From: JAXDMK01 sp963765955
Lineage (GTDB): Bacteria; Actinomycetota; Acidimicrobiia; Acidimicrobiales; AC-14
Reading direction: 5' to 3'
Length of the DNA stretch: 64,000 nucleotides
Assembly (NCBI GenBank): GCA_963765955.1
Contig: CAVXYA010000002.1
Span: 62,001 to 126,000 of the forward strand
How positions within the stretch are numbered: position 1 is the stretch's first letter; every line of letters begins with the position of its first letter. The position numbers and the translations under genes were made by a program. The notes beneath the pieces were generated by a model. The model was not told the DNA's origin. It did not search any database and worked only from the letters and a program-made list of their open reading frames with translations. Positions 41,865 through 50,063 of the stretch are shown in pieces.

Positions 41865-42030
41865 TCAGTGCTTCACCATCTTGGTCACCCGGCAAACGGC
41901 GCGGGCCGTCTGCGCCGGCCACCCCGAGGAGGGCCCGGCGATGACGTTGGTCGCAGGGTTCGGAGAAAGGTCCTCGCACGGGCGGCACCTCGGCTCGGGG
42001 CTGCGACGATGCGTCCTCGGACCCGTTCAC
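41865..42030 (-). CDS. Possible small ORF leading the sbnA operon (frame-disrupted)
   Basis: GTG 42030 has the best ribosome site of the operon (GGGAGGAG, six bases upstream). It reads MNGSEDASSQPRAEVPPVRG, and if a CCC run near 41955 is shortened by one base it continues ATNVIAGPSSGWPAQTARAV and ends CRVTKMVKH at the TGA 41865, ~54 residues. As sequenced, the frame instead runs into sbnA. A second short frame (ATG 41859) begins MQNKSP and, with one base change, ends LKILGLVNDLGCQRFG two bases before sbnA. These could be leader or precursor peptides or noise. Confidence 0.3.
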
Positions 42031-42436
42031 GAAGTCTCCTCCCGCTCAGGTGGACCCCGGCGTCAATATCTCGGTAGTCCTTCCGCAACACGGACGTAAC
42101 GCAAACTGCAATCCCGCCGTGCGGGTGGCGCCGCCGCGGCCCGAGACGGCCACGTACGGCATCCTCCATTCGGACGACGGTCGATGTCGTCCGGATCGCC
42201 GGTCCGGGAATCGCCCGCCCGGCGGAAGACGCCGAATCCCTTCCTGTCGATGATGGAGCCATGCGAAGGAACTGTGGCCCCACACACGAGAGGACCGGAC
42301 GACGTCGTGGGTGACCCGGCAACGGAGGCACCGGTCGCGAACAACAGGGCGTGGGCGCTCCTCGATGACCTGAAGGTCGCCTGAGAGCCTCCACCGACGC
42401 AACGAACGGGTTGACAGGGTGTGCAGATCGGTTCTA
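42031..42436. other. Intergenic region without a confident gene
   Basis: Lies between the sbnA operon start and the MMPL gene. Some frames look partly coding on the plus strand (for example MSSGSPVRESPARRKTPNPF at 42184, ending WALLDDLKVA), but they switch frame, lack a ribosome site and resemble nothing I know. It must also hold divergent promoters for both operons. Confidence 0.4.
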
Positions 42437-42461
42437 TAACACTGTTAAGCTAACGATGTTA
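42437..42461. promoter_or_regulatory. Tandem TetR-type operator upstream of the MMPL gene
   Basis: Two palindromes of form TAAC-N3-GTTA (TAACACTGTTA at 42437-42447 and TAACGATGTTA at 42451-42461), 14 bp apart, 30 bases before the MMPL start in a local AT-rich patch. A TetR gene directly follows the transporter gene, so this is most simply its operator. Confidence 0.7.
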
Positions 42462-42490
42462 GGGTTCCTCAAGCTTCTCGGGAGGGCGAC

Positions 42491-44716
42491 GTGTTGGTTC
42501 GGCTCGGGCAGTTCACGGTGCGGCGGCGGCGGCGCATCCTCGTGGTATCGACGGTGCTGTTCGCCCTGGCCGGAGTGTTCGGGGGCGGGGTCGCCGGGCA
42601 CCTGTCGTCCGGAGGCTTCGCCGACCCGGACGCAGAGTCGATCAGGGCCGGCAAGGTGGTCGACCAGGTGTTCCACGCCGGCCCGCCCAACCTGGTGCTG
42701 CTGGTTACGGCCCGTGGGGGCAGTGTCGACGACCCGGCGACCGCAACCGCCGGCCGCGCCCTCACCGACGAGCTGGCTGCAGCCGCCGGCATCGACCAGG
42801 CCAGCTCCTACTGGACCCTGGGATCGGTGCCGCCCCTGCGCAGCGGTGACGGTAGGCAGGCCCTCGTCCTGGCCCGCATCGCCGGCGACGACGACACGGT
42901 CGACGCCCGCATAAAGAACCTCTCCCCTGCCTTCACCCGCCAGAGCGATGCCCTCGACGTGCGGGTGGGCGGGTTCGCCGAGGTGTTCCGCCAGATCAGC
43001 GAGTCGGTCGAGAAGGATCTGGCGCGGGCCGAGAGCGTGGCCATCCCCATCACCCTGCTCCTGCTCGTCGTGGTGTTCGGCAGCGTGGTCGCCGCCGGCC
43101 TGCCGGTGGGGATCGGCGTCCTGGCGATCATCAGCACCTTCCTGGTGCTACGCGTGCTCGCCGAGCTGACCCAGGTGTCGATCTTCGCGCTCAACCTCAC
43201 CACCGCCATGGGGCTGGGCCTGGCCATCGACTACAGCCTGTTCGTCGTCTCCCGCTACCGGGAAGAGCTGGCCCGGGGCCTGGAGCCGGCGGCCGCGATC
43301 GTGCGAACGGTGAACACCGCCGGGCGCACCGTGGTCTTCAGCGCGGCGACGGTGGCGGCGTCGCTGGCGGCCATGCTTGTGTTTCCCATGGCCTTCCTGC
43401 GTTCGTTCGCCTACGCCGGCATCGCGGTGGTCGCCATGGCCGCCGTCGTGTCCGTCGTCGTCCTACCGGCCATGCTCGCCGTCATCGGCCGCAGGATCGA
43501 CAAATGGTCGTTGTTCCGCCGGCGCCCCCAGCAGATCGGAGAGGGCGTCTGGCACCGCCTGGCAATGACCGTCATGCGCCGGCCGGTGGTCGTCGGCGGC
43601 TCGGTCGTAGCCCTGCTCGTCGTGCTCGGCCTGCCCTTCCTCCACGTCCGGCTCAGCCTGCCCGACGACCGGGTGCTCCCGAGCTCGGTCAGCAGCCGGC
43701 AGGTGCAGGACGAGATCCGGGCCAACTTCACATCCAACGAGGCCAGTGCGGTGCAGGTGGTGGCCACCGGGATCGGCGACCCGAGCCAGAGGGCGGCTGA
43801 GGTGACCGGGTACGCAGGCGCCCTTTCCGGCATTCCCGGCGTTGCCCGGGTGGATGCCTCCACCGGCTCCTTCATCGGTGGTCAGCAGGTCGCTCCCGCC
43901 AACGCCGCCTCCGACCGCTTCACGGGGGAGGACGACACCTGGTTCTCGGTGGTGCCCTCGGTGGAACCTCTTTCGGCCGGCGGCGAGCAGATGGTGGCCG
44001 ACGTCCGTGACCTGCCGGCGCCGTTCGACGTGCAGGTGGCGGGTCCCTCGGCCGAGCTGGTCGACTCGAAGGCCGCCATTCTCGGTCGGCTCCCCCTGGC
44101 CGCCGGCATCATCGCCCTCGTCACCTTCGTGGTGCTCTTCCTGATGTTCGGGTCAGTCCTGGTGCCCCTGAAGGCGATCGTCCTCAACCTGCTCAGCCTC
44201 ACCGCCACCTTCGGTGCCATGGTGTGGATCTTCCAGGACGGGCACCTGGCCGGGCTGCTGAACTTCACCCCCACCGGCGACATCGCCATCTCCACCCCGA
44301 TCCTGATGTTCTGCATCGCCTTCGGGCTGTCGATGGACTACGAGGTGTTCCTGCTGTCCCGGATCAAGGAGGAGCACGACCGCACCGGCGACAACCAGCA
44401 GGCGGTCGCCGTCGGCCTCGAACGCACGGGCCGGATCGTCACCGCCGCCGCCGCCCTGCTCGCCATCGTCTTCATCGCCATGGCGACGTCGAGCGTTTCG
44501 TTCATCAAGCTGTTCGGTATCGGACTTACGATGGCCGTGCTGATGGACGCAACCCTGATCCGGGCCGCCCTGGTCCCCGCCTTCATGCGCTTGGCGGGCG
44601 AGGCCAACTGGTGGGCGCCCGCGCCCATGCGCCGGATCTACCAGCGGTGGGGTTTCAGCGACGCCGATCCCGCGGTCGAGGTGGAGGCCGCACCCGAGCT
44701 GGAGAAGGTCCGATAG
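42491..44716 (+). CDS. MMPL-family RND exporter
   Basis: 741 residues from GTG 42491 (ribosome site GGGAGGG). Twelve-helix RND plan in two halves: TM1 RRRRILVVSTVLFALAGVFG, periplasmic loop, then IPITLLLLVVVFGSVVAAGL, ALNLTTAMGLGLAIDYSLFV (the D-Y pair of MmpL proton relay) and YREELARGLEPAAAIVRTVN; second half PLAAGIIALVTFVVLFLMFG, MFCIAFGLSMDYEVFLLSRI (again D-Y) and IGLTMAVLMDATLIRAALVP. Typically exports lipids or hydrophobic compounds with proton entry. Tandem TetR operators lie upstream. Confidence 0.92.
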   Translation: MLVRLGQFTVRRRRRILVVSTVLFALAGVFGGGVAGHLSSGGFADPDAESIRAGKVVDQVFHAGPPNLVLLVTARGGSVDDPATATAGRALTDELAAAAGIDQASSYWTLGSVPPLRSGDGRQALVLARIAGDDDTVDARIKNLSPAFTRQSDALDVRVGGFAEVFRQISESVEKDLARAESVAIPITLLLLVVVFGSVVAAGLPVGIGVLAIISTFLVLRVLAELTQVSIFALNLTTAMGLGLAIDYSLFVVSRYREELARGLEPAAAIVRTVNTAGRTVVFSAATVAASLAAMLVFPMAFLRSFAYAGIAVVAMAAVVSVVVLPAMLAVIGRRIDKWSLFRRRPQQIGEGVWHRLAMTVMRRPVVVGGSVVALLVVLGLPFLHVRLSLPDDRVLPSSVSSRQVQDEIRANFTSNEASAVQVVATGIGDPSQRAAEVTGYAGALSGIPGVARVDASTGSFIGGQQVAPANAASDRFTGEDDTWFSVVPSVEPLSAGGEQMVADVRDLPAPFDVQVAGPSAELVDSKAAILGRLPLAAGIIALVTFVVLFLMFGSVLVPLKAIVLNLLSLTATFGAMVWIFQDGHLAGLLNFTPTGDIAISTPILMFCIAFGLSMDYEVFLLSRIKEEHDRTGDNQQAVAVGLERTGRIVTAAAALLAIVFIAMATSSVSFIKLFGIGLTMAVLMDATLIRAALVPAFMRLAGEANWWAPAPMRRIYQRWGFSDADPAVEVEAAPELEKVR

Positions 44717-45375
44717 CCACTGCCCCCACCGCCGCATCGACGCCGACCCCTGCCGGCCGCCGCACCCGGGCCCCCCGGGGCGAAGGCGAGCGGCTGCGGG
44801 AGGAGATCCTGGTCGCCACCGAGAATCTGCTGCTCAAGACGGGTGACGAGTCGGCGGTGTCCATCCGGTCCATCGCCGATGCGGTGGGGGTGAGCCCGCC
44901 GTCGATCTACCTCCACTTCGCCGACAAGGACGAGCTCATCCACTCCGTCTGCCAGCTGCAGTTCCGCAAGCTCGACCTGTTGGTCTCCGCCACCATGGCC
45001 GGCGTCGACGACCCCCTGGAGAAGCTGCGCCGGCGAGGCCAGGCGTACGTGCGGTTCGGGGTCGGCCATCCCGAGCACTACCGGATCATGCTCATGGGCA
45101 AGAGCCACTTCTCGCGGGAGGACTTCGAGGCCGGGCTGCTCCCGGGGATGCTCTCCTTCCAAGCCCTCGTCGGGAACGTCCGGGAGTGCATGGACGCGGG
45201 GGTATTCGCCGAGAACGAGCCCTTCCGGGTGGCCACGATCCTGTGGGCGGCTGTCCACGGGATGACGTCGCTGCTGATCTCCGTCCCCGGCTTCCCCACG
45301 TTCCAGGACTCCGAGGCCCTCGTCGACCAGATGCTCGACACCTTGGCCCGGGGGTTGGCGCCCCCTCCCCGCTGA
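44713..45375 (+). CDS. TetR-family repressor
   Basis: The N-terminal helix-turn-helix is clear: RGEGERLREEILVATENLLL, SAVSIRSIADAVGVSPPSIY, LHFADKDELIHSVCQLQFRK. The C-domain is of the WHG/TetR_C type (QAYVRFGVGHPEHYRIMLMG, AAVHGMTSLLISVPGFPTFQ). No ATG, GTG or TTG exists in this frame between the MMPL stop and the first helix; the only candidate at the overlap is ATA 44713, so the start is unresolved (rare start or base-call error). Likely represses its own operon through the TAAC-N3-GTTA pair. Confidence 0.85.
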   Translation: MATAPTAASTPTPAGRRTRAPRGEGERLREEILVATENLLLKTGDESAVSIRSIADAVGVSPPSIYLHFADKDELIHSVCQLQFRKLDLLVSATMAGVDDPLEKLRRRGQAYVRFGVGHPEHYRIMLMGKSHFSREDFEAGLLPGMLSFQALVGNVRECMDAGVFAENEPFRVATILWAAVHGMTSLLISVPGFPTFQDSEALVDQMLDTLARGLAPPPR

Positions 45376-45421
45376 TCTGGCCGGCTGGCCGGCTGCTACC
45401 GGTCGGGCTGGCTCCTCCGGG

Positions 45422-45904
45422 TCAGCGGGAGGAGGCGTGCAGGAGGGCGGGGAGGGCTGTTGGTGTCGGGCGCGAGCGGGGCGTCCGGTGGGAGGGGACG
45501 GCGCGAACCGGCCGGTTCATCGGCGGCGCCACCACGGCGCGGCGACCGGTCTGCTTGTCGCTGGCCCGGGCCAAGAGGCCCACATAGGCGATGAGGACAT
45601 CGTACGCGAGGAGGTGCATTCCCCACGCCACTCGGGTCTGCATGACCAGTGCGACCACCAGAGTGGCCACGATGCCCGTGCCGATCAGGGCCAAGACCCG
45701 GCGCCGGCGCTGGGTCGCACTGCGCCGGATCGGGGGCGTTGCGGTCTCGTCCCGAGGCTTGGACGCGGTCTTGGCGGCCCCGACGGATGACAGTCGCATG
45801 CGGTCGAATTCGGGGAATTCGGCTCGGGTCTGCGCTCGGCGGCGCACCAAGGGCGGCACGAGCACGAGGGCCCACAGCAGCGCCAGCAGCGGGTATACCG
45901 CCAA
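45422..45904 (-). CDS. Uncharacterised three-helix membrane protein
   Basis: 160 residues from TTG 45904 (LAVYPLLALLWALVLVPPLV). Helix 1 is followed by a basic stretch RRRAQTRAEFPEFDRMRLSS, and a helix pair RRRVLALIGTGIVATLVVAL and MHLLAYDVLIAYVGLLARAS; the tail is Arg/Pro-rich and disordered. This layout is common in an unnamed actinobacterial family near cell-division genes. The longer open frame upstream to 46108 looks non-coding. Confidence 0.6.
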   Translation of the reverse strand: MAVYPLLALLWALVLVPPLVRRRAQTRAEFPEFDRMRLSSVGAAKTASKPRDETATPPIRRSATQRRRRVLALIGTGIVATLVVALVMQTRVAWGMHLLAYDVLIAYVGLLARASDKQTGRRAVVAPPMNRPVRAVPSHRTPRSRPTPTALPALLHASSR

Positions 45905-46229
45905 GTCTCGCCCCCTTGTTTCCCGAACCCGGGCCGGATTCAGGCTTGTACGGCCGGGGATCGATGCTCCCCCACCGGTCGCCGCCACGGTACCCCAGCA
46001 AGTCCCGACGGCCAAACGCGCCTGATTTCGACCTGACGACCCCGCCCGCCGGAGCCAGTTCGGATGCGGAGAGCGAAGGCCATTCTCCATCCGTCCACCG
46101 GTAATCATGGCTGAACCGCGCCCCGCAGCAGCCTGGTAGTCGACGACCTCATTTCCCGAAGCCCATTTCCCGACCCACCTCCCGAGGCGCGAGACCGGAA
46201 TCCAGGCTTGCGGCCAACGCCCGGCGGAT

Positions 46230-47428
46230 CTACTGGGCGGTGCCCCTGACCGACGCGGTGAGCGGGGACCGGTCGGCCTTGTCGACGGCGCACACCAGGC
46301 CCCGGCGGCCCTCGAACCAGGCCGCGCTCTCAGGCACGATCTCGAACTCGGTGAGCTGGGACTGGGCGCGCGGGATGCCGACGTAGTCGGTGAACGGCTG
46401 ACCGAGGCAGGCGTTGGCCGCGTACTCCAGCAGGGCGTCGGCCCCCGGGAAGGGGTCCTCCGGCGCCGCCGGGTGGGTCACCACGGCGAACACCTCGGCG
46501 TCATGGGGCTTGTCGCACGGAAGCACCTTCAGGCGGCGGACCTCGGTGCCCTGCGGCGTGTCGATGCAGTCGCCCGGCTTGAGCTTGGCGTAGTCGACAC
46601 CGTCGGGCCGGACCAGCCCGGCGACGACGACGACGGCGACCGCCAGCCAGGCCAGCAGGCTTACGACGGCGATGACCGTGGCCGAGGTGACGAGGCCGGT
46701 ACCGGTGGCGCCCGGGCGACTGGCTATCCGACTCTTGGCCCGACGGGCCAGGAGCAGGGCGGGGATGGCGGGGATGCCGGCGAGGGGCAGGGAGAGGACG
46801 GCCAGGAGGAAGGCCCTCGTCGCCAGAGGCTCACGCGTCCCGGGCCCGGCCGACGGGCCCCGGGGCGCCTTGGCCGGCTTGCCCGGCGTGTAGCTGCCGG
46901 GACCGGCCGAGGGTGCGTCGGGCGGGGGACCGGCCGAGCGGTGCACCGGCGGTGGGATGACCGGCCCGGAGGGCTCGGGCTCGGCCCAAGCCGGCGCCTC
47001 CGTCCGCGCCACCTGGGAGACCGGGCGGGCCGGGCGGGCCGGGCGGGCCGTGGCGGGGGCATGGCGCGGGTGTCCTCGACCGGCTCCTCGTCGGGCTCGT
47101 CGGGCTCGGTCGCGAGCGCAGGCGGCGGTGCCGTGTGGCCGGTGACCACCCTCGGGCCGCGGGGAGGGCCTGTCGCAGTGGGGGGCGCAGGCGCGGGCCC
47201 CGAGCTCGGGCCCACCAGCGTCTCGGCCACTAGGTCGTCCTCGGCGGCCGACGGATCCTCGGGCGCGGACTTCGGCTCGGCCGGAGGCGGGGTGACGGGG
47301 GCCCAACCGGTGGCCGTCTTGGCCCCGCCGGGCTTCGCCCCCCCAGCCTTGGCCTTCATCTCGCCAGTGACGACTCGCGGCCCGCGGGACGAGGGGCGCG
47401 CCGGACCGTCGGCTTCGTCGTCTGCCAT
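46230..47428 (-). CDS. DUF4190/septum-formation-domain membrane protein, frameshift near 47040
   Basis: Starts MADDEADGPARPSSRGPRVV at ATG 47428. A long disordered Pro/Ala-rich N-terminus follows, with two copies of GPRVVTG. In an ARPARPARP tract (9-bp GGCCGGGCG repeats, 47020-47060) the frame shifts; beyond it comes a helix pair LATRAFLLAVLSLPLAGIPA and GLVTSATVIAVVSLLAWLAV (DUF4190 type), then an extracytoplasmic domain DYAKLKPGDCIDTPQGTEVR ... VLPCDKPHDAEVFAVVTHPA resembling the septum-formation domain. Total ~400 residues. The break sits in a slippage-prone repeat. Confidence 0.72.
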
Positions 47429-47483
47429 CGCCGTAGCTTACGGGGGGCGGGGACGGCCCTTCGACCCGCAGGCGCCGTAATCT

Positions 47484-49769
47484 GTGGACATCGACACCTC
47501 ACCCGCCACCGAGCCCACCACCCCCCTGGCCCTCATCGAGGCCGTCTACGCCCGGCTGGCCGAATGCTCAGGCGCGGCCCGGAAGAGCCTCGGCCGGCCC
47601 CTCACCCTGTCCGAAAAGGTGCTCTTCGGCCATCTGGCGGGCGATCCGGCGCCCGACCCGGCCCAGGTCCGGCGGGGCCGGTCCTACGTCGAGCTGCAGC
47701 CCGACCGGGTGGCGATGCAGGACGCCACCGCCCAGATGGCGCTCCTTCAGTTCGCCACCGCCGGCCTGCCCCGCGTCCAGGTGCCAACAACCGTGCACTG
47801 CGACCACCTGATCCTGGCCCAGGTGGGGGCGACCGCCGACCTCCTCACGGCCAAGGAGACCAACAAGGAGGTCTACGACTTCCTGTCCAGCGTCTCGGCC
47901 AAGTACGGGATCGGCTTCTGGCAGCCGGGCTCGGGGATCATCCACCAGGTGGTCCTCGAGCGCTACGCCTTCCCCGGCGGGCTCATGATCGGCACCGACA
48001 GCCACACCCCCAACGCCGGCGGCCTGGGGATGGTGGCCATCGGCGTGGGCGGCGCCGACGCGGTCGACGTGATGACGGGCGGCACCTTCGGCCTGCGCTG
48101 GCCGGTGCTGGTGGGGGTCCGCCTCACCGGCCGCCTGTCGGGCTGGACGTCGCCCAAGGACGTCATCCTCAAGGTGGCGCAGATCCTCACCGTCAAAGGC
48201 GGTACCGGCGCGGTGGTCGAGTACTTCGGACCGGGCACCGAGGCCATCAGCGCCACCGGCAAGGCCACGATCTGCAACATGGGGGCCGAGATCGGCGCCA
48301 CCACCTCGATCTTCCCCTTCGACGGGCGCTCGGCCGACTACCTGACCGCCACCGGCCGCAAGGGCGTCGCTCTGGCCGCGGAGGCAGCGGCGGCCGACCT
48401 CCGGGCCGACGACGAGGTCGACCGCGACCCCTCCGCCTTCTTCGACCGGGTGGTCGAGATCGACCTGTCGACCCTCGAGCCCCACGTGGTCGGCCCCCAC
48501 ACGCCCGACCTGGCCCGCGAGGTGTCGGCCTTGGGCGCCGAGGCCAAGGCCGCGGGCTGGCCGCTGCACCTGTCCCAGGCCCTGGTGGGGTCGTGCACCA
48601 ACTCGTCCTACGAGGACATCAGCCGGGCCGCCAGCGTCGCCCGCCAGGCAGCGGCGGCCGGCCTGCGCACCCGTACACCCCTGCTCATCACCCCCGGCTC
48701 GGAGACGGTGCGGGCCACCGTCGAGCGCGACGGACTCCTGGCCGACCTGGAGGCCATCGGGGCCAACGTGCTGGCCAACGCCTGCGGGCCGTGCATCGGC
48801 CAGTGGTCCCGGTCCGACGTGGTCGATGGGGAGGTCAACTCGATAATCAGCTCGTTCAACCGCAACTTCCCGAAGCGCAACGACGGCAACGCGTCCACCC
48901 TGGCGTTCATCGCGTCCCCGGAGACCACTGTCGCCTACGCCCTGGCCGGCACCCTCGACTTCAACCCCTTGGCCGACGAGCTCGACGGTGTCCGCCTGGC
49001 CGAGCCCTTCGGGGACGAGCTGCCGTCGAGTGGCTTCGTGGGTGGCGACGAGGGCTACGTCGCCCCGGTGGCCGACGGCAGCGGCATCGACGTGGTCATC
49101 GACCCGGACAGCTCCCGGCTCCAACGGCTGGAGCCTTTCCCGCCGTGGGACGGCCAGGACTTCGTGCGCCTCCGCATACTCCTCAAGGCGGTGGGCAAGT
49201 GCACCACCGACCACATCTCGGCCGCCGGCCGATGGCTGAAGTACCGGGGCCACCTGGAGAACATCAGCCGAAACCTGTTCCTGGGGGCCATCAACGCGTT
49301 CACCGGCGAGCCCGGCACCGGCCTGTGCGGCGTCCACGGCCAGCCCGAGCCCCTCCCCGACGTGGCCCAGCACTACCGCGATGCCGGCGAGCCGTGGGTG
49401 GCGGTGGGCGACGACAACTACGGCGAGGGGTCGTCCCGGGAGCACGCGGCCATGGAGCCCCGGTTCCTCGGGGGCCGGGTGGTGATGGTGCGCTCCTTCG
49501 CCCGCATCCACGAGACCAACCTCAAGAAGCAGGGCATGCTCCCCCTCGTCTTCGCCGACCCCGCCACCTACGACCTGATCGGGGCCGACGACCGCATCTC
49601 GGTGCTGGGCCTGGCCGACCTGGCCCCTGGCGTCCCGGTCGCTTGTCGCATCGAGCGGCCGGACGGCTCCGCCGTCGACTTCGAGTGCACCCACAGCCTG
49701 TCGACCGAGCACATCGAGTGGTTCCGCGCCGGGAGCGCCCTCAACCTCATCCGCCAGCGCTTCCGATGA
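47484..49769 (+). CDS. acn: Aconitate hydratase (mitochondrial-type aconitase)
   Basis: 761 residues from GTG 47484. Isomerises citrate and isocitrate in the TCA cycle. [4Fe-4S] ligands: LVGSCTNSSYEDISRA and ANACGPCIGQWSRSDV. Other motifs: VPTTVHCDHLILAQVGATAD, FWQPGSGIIHQVVLERYAFP, MIGTDSHTPNAGGLGMVAIG and the C-terminal swivel domain VGDDNYGEGSSREHAAMEPR. Length (~760) and HCDHL/GIIHQ wording fit the mitochondrial-type AcnA branch rather than the ~900-residue bacterial AcnA. It is divergent from the septum-formation protein, with 55 bases between starts. Confidence 0.95.
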   Translation: MDIDTSPATEPTTPLALIEAVYARLAECSGAARKSLGRPLTLSEKVLFGHLAGDPAPDPAQVRRGRSYVELQPDRVAMQDATAQMALLQFATAGLPRVQVPTTVHCDHLILAQVGATADLLTAKETNKEVYDFLSSVSAKYGIGFWQPGSGIIHQVVLERYAFPGGLMIGTDSHTPNAGGLGMVAIGVGGADAVDVMTGGTFGLRWPVLVGVRLTGRLSGWTSPKDVILKVAQILTVKGGTGAVVEYFGPGTEAISATGKATICNMGAEIGATTSIFPFDGRSADYLTATGRKGVALAAEAAAADLRADDEVDRDPSAFFDRVVEIDLSTLEPHVVGPHTPDLAREVSALGAEAKAAGWPLHLSQALVGSCTNSSYEDISRAASVARQAAAAGLRTRTPLLITPGSETVRATVERDGLLADLEAIGANVLANACGPCIGQWSRSDVVDGEVNSIISSFNRNFPKRNDGNASTLAFIASPETTVAYALAGTLDFNPLADELDGVRLAEPFGDELPSSGFVGGDEGYVAPVADGSGIDVVIDPDSSRLQRLEPFPPWDGQDFVRLRILLKAVGKCTTDHISAAGRWLKYRGHLENISRNLFLGAINAFTGEPGTGLCGVHGQPEPLPDVAQHYRDAGEPWVAVGDDNYGEGSSREHAAMEPRFLGGRVVMVRSFARIHETNLKKQGMLPLVFADPATYDLIGADDRISVLGLADLAPGVPVACRIERPDGSAVDFECTHSLSTEHIEWFRAGSALNLIRQRFR

Positions 49770-49847
49770 CGCTCGGGGGGCGCTGCCCCCCTCCCCGAGT
49801 CCGCCCGAGCCCGGCGCACGCTTTTTGGTCTCCTGAGCAACGACGCC

Positions 49848-49864
49848 AACAGTTCCCAACTGTT
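49848..49864. promoter_or_regulatory. Perfect inverted repeat upstream of the RHS gene
   Basis: AACAGTT-CCC-AACTGTT, 7-bp arms with a 3-base centre, 200 bases before the RHS-protein start and 79 bases after the acn stop, in an AT-richer patch. It could be an operator or a short terminator for acn. Confidence 0.35.
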
Positions 49865-50063
49865 TCAACCACATACTCGAGTTAGCAGAAAGGGTGTGGC
49901 TCGCCAGCAGTGACGGACCGCGTCCAGAGTTGTCAGATCGTTGGGGGGGTGTTGCGACGGCGTTGTCTCCGTCGGGGCATCGTGTTCCTACAGCGGGTTC
50001 GGTCCTCACAGATCGGGGCGCGGCGGATGGGCACATCGTGTGCCCCCCTTCGGGAGGATTCGA

